Shown: positions 63,488 through 64,000 of the stretch, one piece after another | Layout: every line of letters starts with the position of its first letter | Position numbering within the stretch: position 1 is the stretch's first letter | DNA from: JAOUEA01 sp963810915 | GTDB lineage: Bacteria > Actinomycetota > UBA4738 > HRBIN12 | Direction of reading: 5' to 3' | NCBI GenBank assembly: GCA_963810915.1 | Contig: CAWEPH010000004.1 | Coordinates: 186,001-250,000 of the forward strand | DNA length: 64,000 bases | Made by a program: the position numbers and the translations under genes | The notes under the pieces: generated by a model | What the model was told of the DNA's origin: nothing | What the model saw: only the letters and a program-made list of their open reading frames with translations | Databases searched by the model: none

Positions 63488-63566
63488 TATCCGTTGCCCT
63501 GGAGTCACCGCCGAGGCCGGTGGTAGGGTCGGAAGGGCGGACCACGCACGTACGGAGGGATCCAGC

Positions 63567-64000
63567 ATGAACCGCATCCGTCGGGTGCTCGGCGCCTCGG
63601 TGGTGGTGTCGACGGCGCTCTTCCTGGTGGGCGCCCCACCCGTCGTCGCGGCCTCGAGGGTGGCGTGGTGGCACATGAACGCGGCCACCGGTCCGATGAT
63701 CGACGCATCCGGGTCGGGGAACGACGGCACGCTCGAGGGCATCCGGCGGGTCGCGCCCGGCTACAACGGGAGGGGGCGCGCCTACCGCTTCAACGGCAGG
63801 AGCTCGCGCGTCGTGGTCGTCAACGATGCCAGCCTCAACCCCGGCACGAGGAACATCACGCTCATCGCGCACGTGAAGACGAGCGTGCAGCCGCCGCCCT
63901 CGGTCGGGGACTACGACGTGGTGCGCAAGGGCAGCGGCATCTACAAGATGGAGATCATGGGCTCGGGCCAGGCCTCCTGCAGGTTCGAAGGGTCGAGCGG
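63567..64000 (+). CDS. Secreted LamG/concanavalin-like protein, cut by the window edge
   Basis: The first 144 codons of an exported protein. The signal (RVLGASVVVSTALFLVGAPPVVAA) is followed by WWHMNAATGPMIDASGSGNDGTL and YRFNGRSSRVVV, the typical entry to a laminin-G-like sandwich domain, then TLIAHVKTS. Such domains bind carbohydrate or serve as adhesins. ATG 63567 has GGAGGG upstream. The rest lies outside the window. Confidence 0.7.
   Translation, partial: MNRIRRVLGASVVVSTALFLVGAPPVVAASRVAWWHMNAATGPMIDASGSGNDGTLEGIRRVAPGYNGRGRAYRFNGRSSRVVVVNDASLNPGTRNITLIAHVKTSVQPPPSVGDYDVVRKGSGIYKMEIMGSGQASCRFEGSS

Noticed and set aside
63484..63494. CTGATATC after the ornithine-cyclodeaminase-like gene as a further operator copy
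   Set aside because: It lacks the full ATCTGATRT core, includes the stop codon TGA of the gene, and is far from the regulated block.

Overview
The window is 64 kb of very GC-rich DNA with dense coding and GTG/TTG starts mixed with ATG. It has several class III nucleotidyl cyclases, a mixed zinc-ribbon/cyclase/AAA regulator, an ATP-dependent LuxR regulator and LLM (F420/flavin) type oxidoreductases. This suggests an uncultured actinobacterium-like organism (Actinomycetota; a GC-rich Chloroflexota relative cannot be excluded from sequence alone). No rRNA, tRNA, CRISPR array or insertion sequence was seen. About twenty conserved genes are split by single-base frame changes, often in G/C runs. 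I read most of these as uncorrected sequencing or assembly indels rather than pseudogenes, and each affected gene is given as one CDS with the frame change stated.

Layout. 1-8.1 kb (minus strand): an edge-truncated class II aldolase, a one-polypeptide histidine kinase/response regulator, and envelope genes (DUF2231, M15 peptidase lipoprotein, SpoIID-like, a secreted protein), then a membrane adenylate-cyclase-type enzyme. 8.3-11.4 kb (plus): a SLATT-like two-TM protein, a patatin phospholipase, a papain-like peptidase-like protein and a DUF1345 protein. 11.4-31.2 kb: a coherent metabolic block with two TenA paralogues, a ThiXYZ-type ABC importer, two M20 hydrolases, an M29/NicX-like metalloenzyme, a split B12-dependent acyl-CoA mutase, a class III CoA-transferase, an LLM oxidoreductase, a methylmalonyl-CoA-epimerase-like protein, a GntR/FCD regulator, a zinc alcohol dehydrogenase, an aldehyde dehydrogenase, two TRZ/ATZ-type amidohydrolases and a convergent COG2159 amidohydrolase/decarboxylase.

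31.3-64 kb: mixed housekeeping and accessory genes. These include a decayed sulfatase tail, homocysteine S-methyltransferase, two further cyclases and a stand-alone cNMP-binding protein, a Memo/radical-SAM pair, a KdpD-like sensor without kinase, GH25 muramidase, TMEM175 plus hydrolase, dodecin, a LAL regulator, isochorismatase, SixA, ArfB, a secreted metalloprotease, an ornithine-cyclodeaminase-like protein and an edge-truncated LamG-like protein.

How the genes may work together. The 11.4-31.2 kb block looks like uptake and complete breakdown of a thiamine-type pyrimidine or related N-heterocycle. The importer and TenA would supply a hydroxymethyl-pyrimidine, ADH and ALDH would oxidise the side chain, and amidohydrolases, the NicX-like protein, the LLM enzyme and M20 enzymes would deaminate and open the ring. 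CoA-transferase, epimerase-like protein and B12 mutase would pass the carbon skeleton to central metabolism. A repeated ATCTGATRT motif near three promoter regions, and a GntR repressor inside the block, suggest one regulon. This is an inference from gene content; no step is proven by sequence alone.
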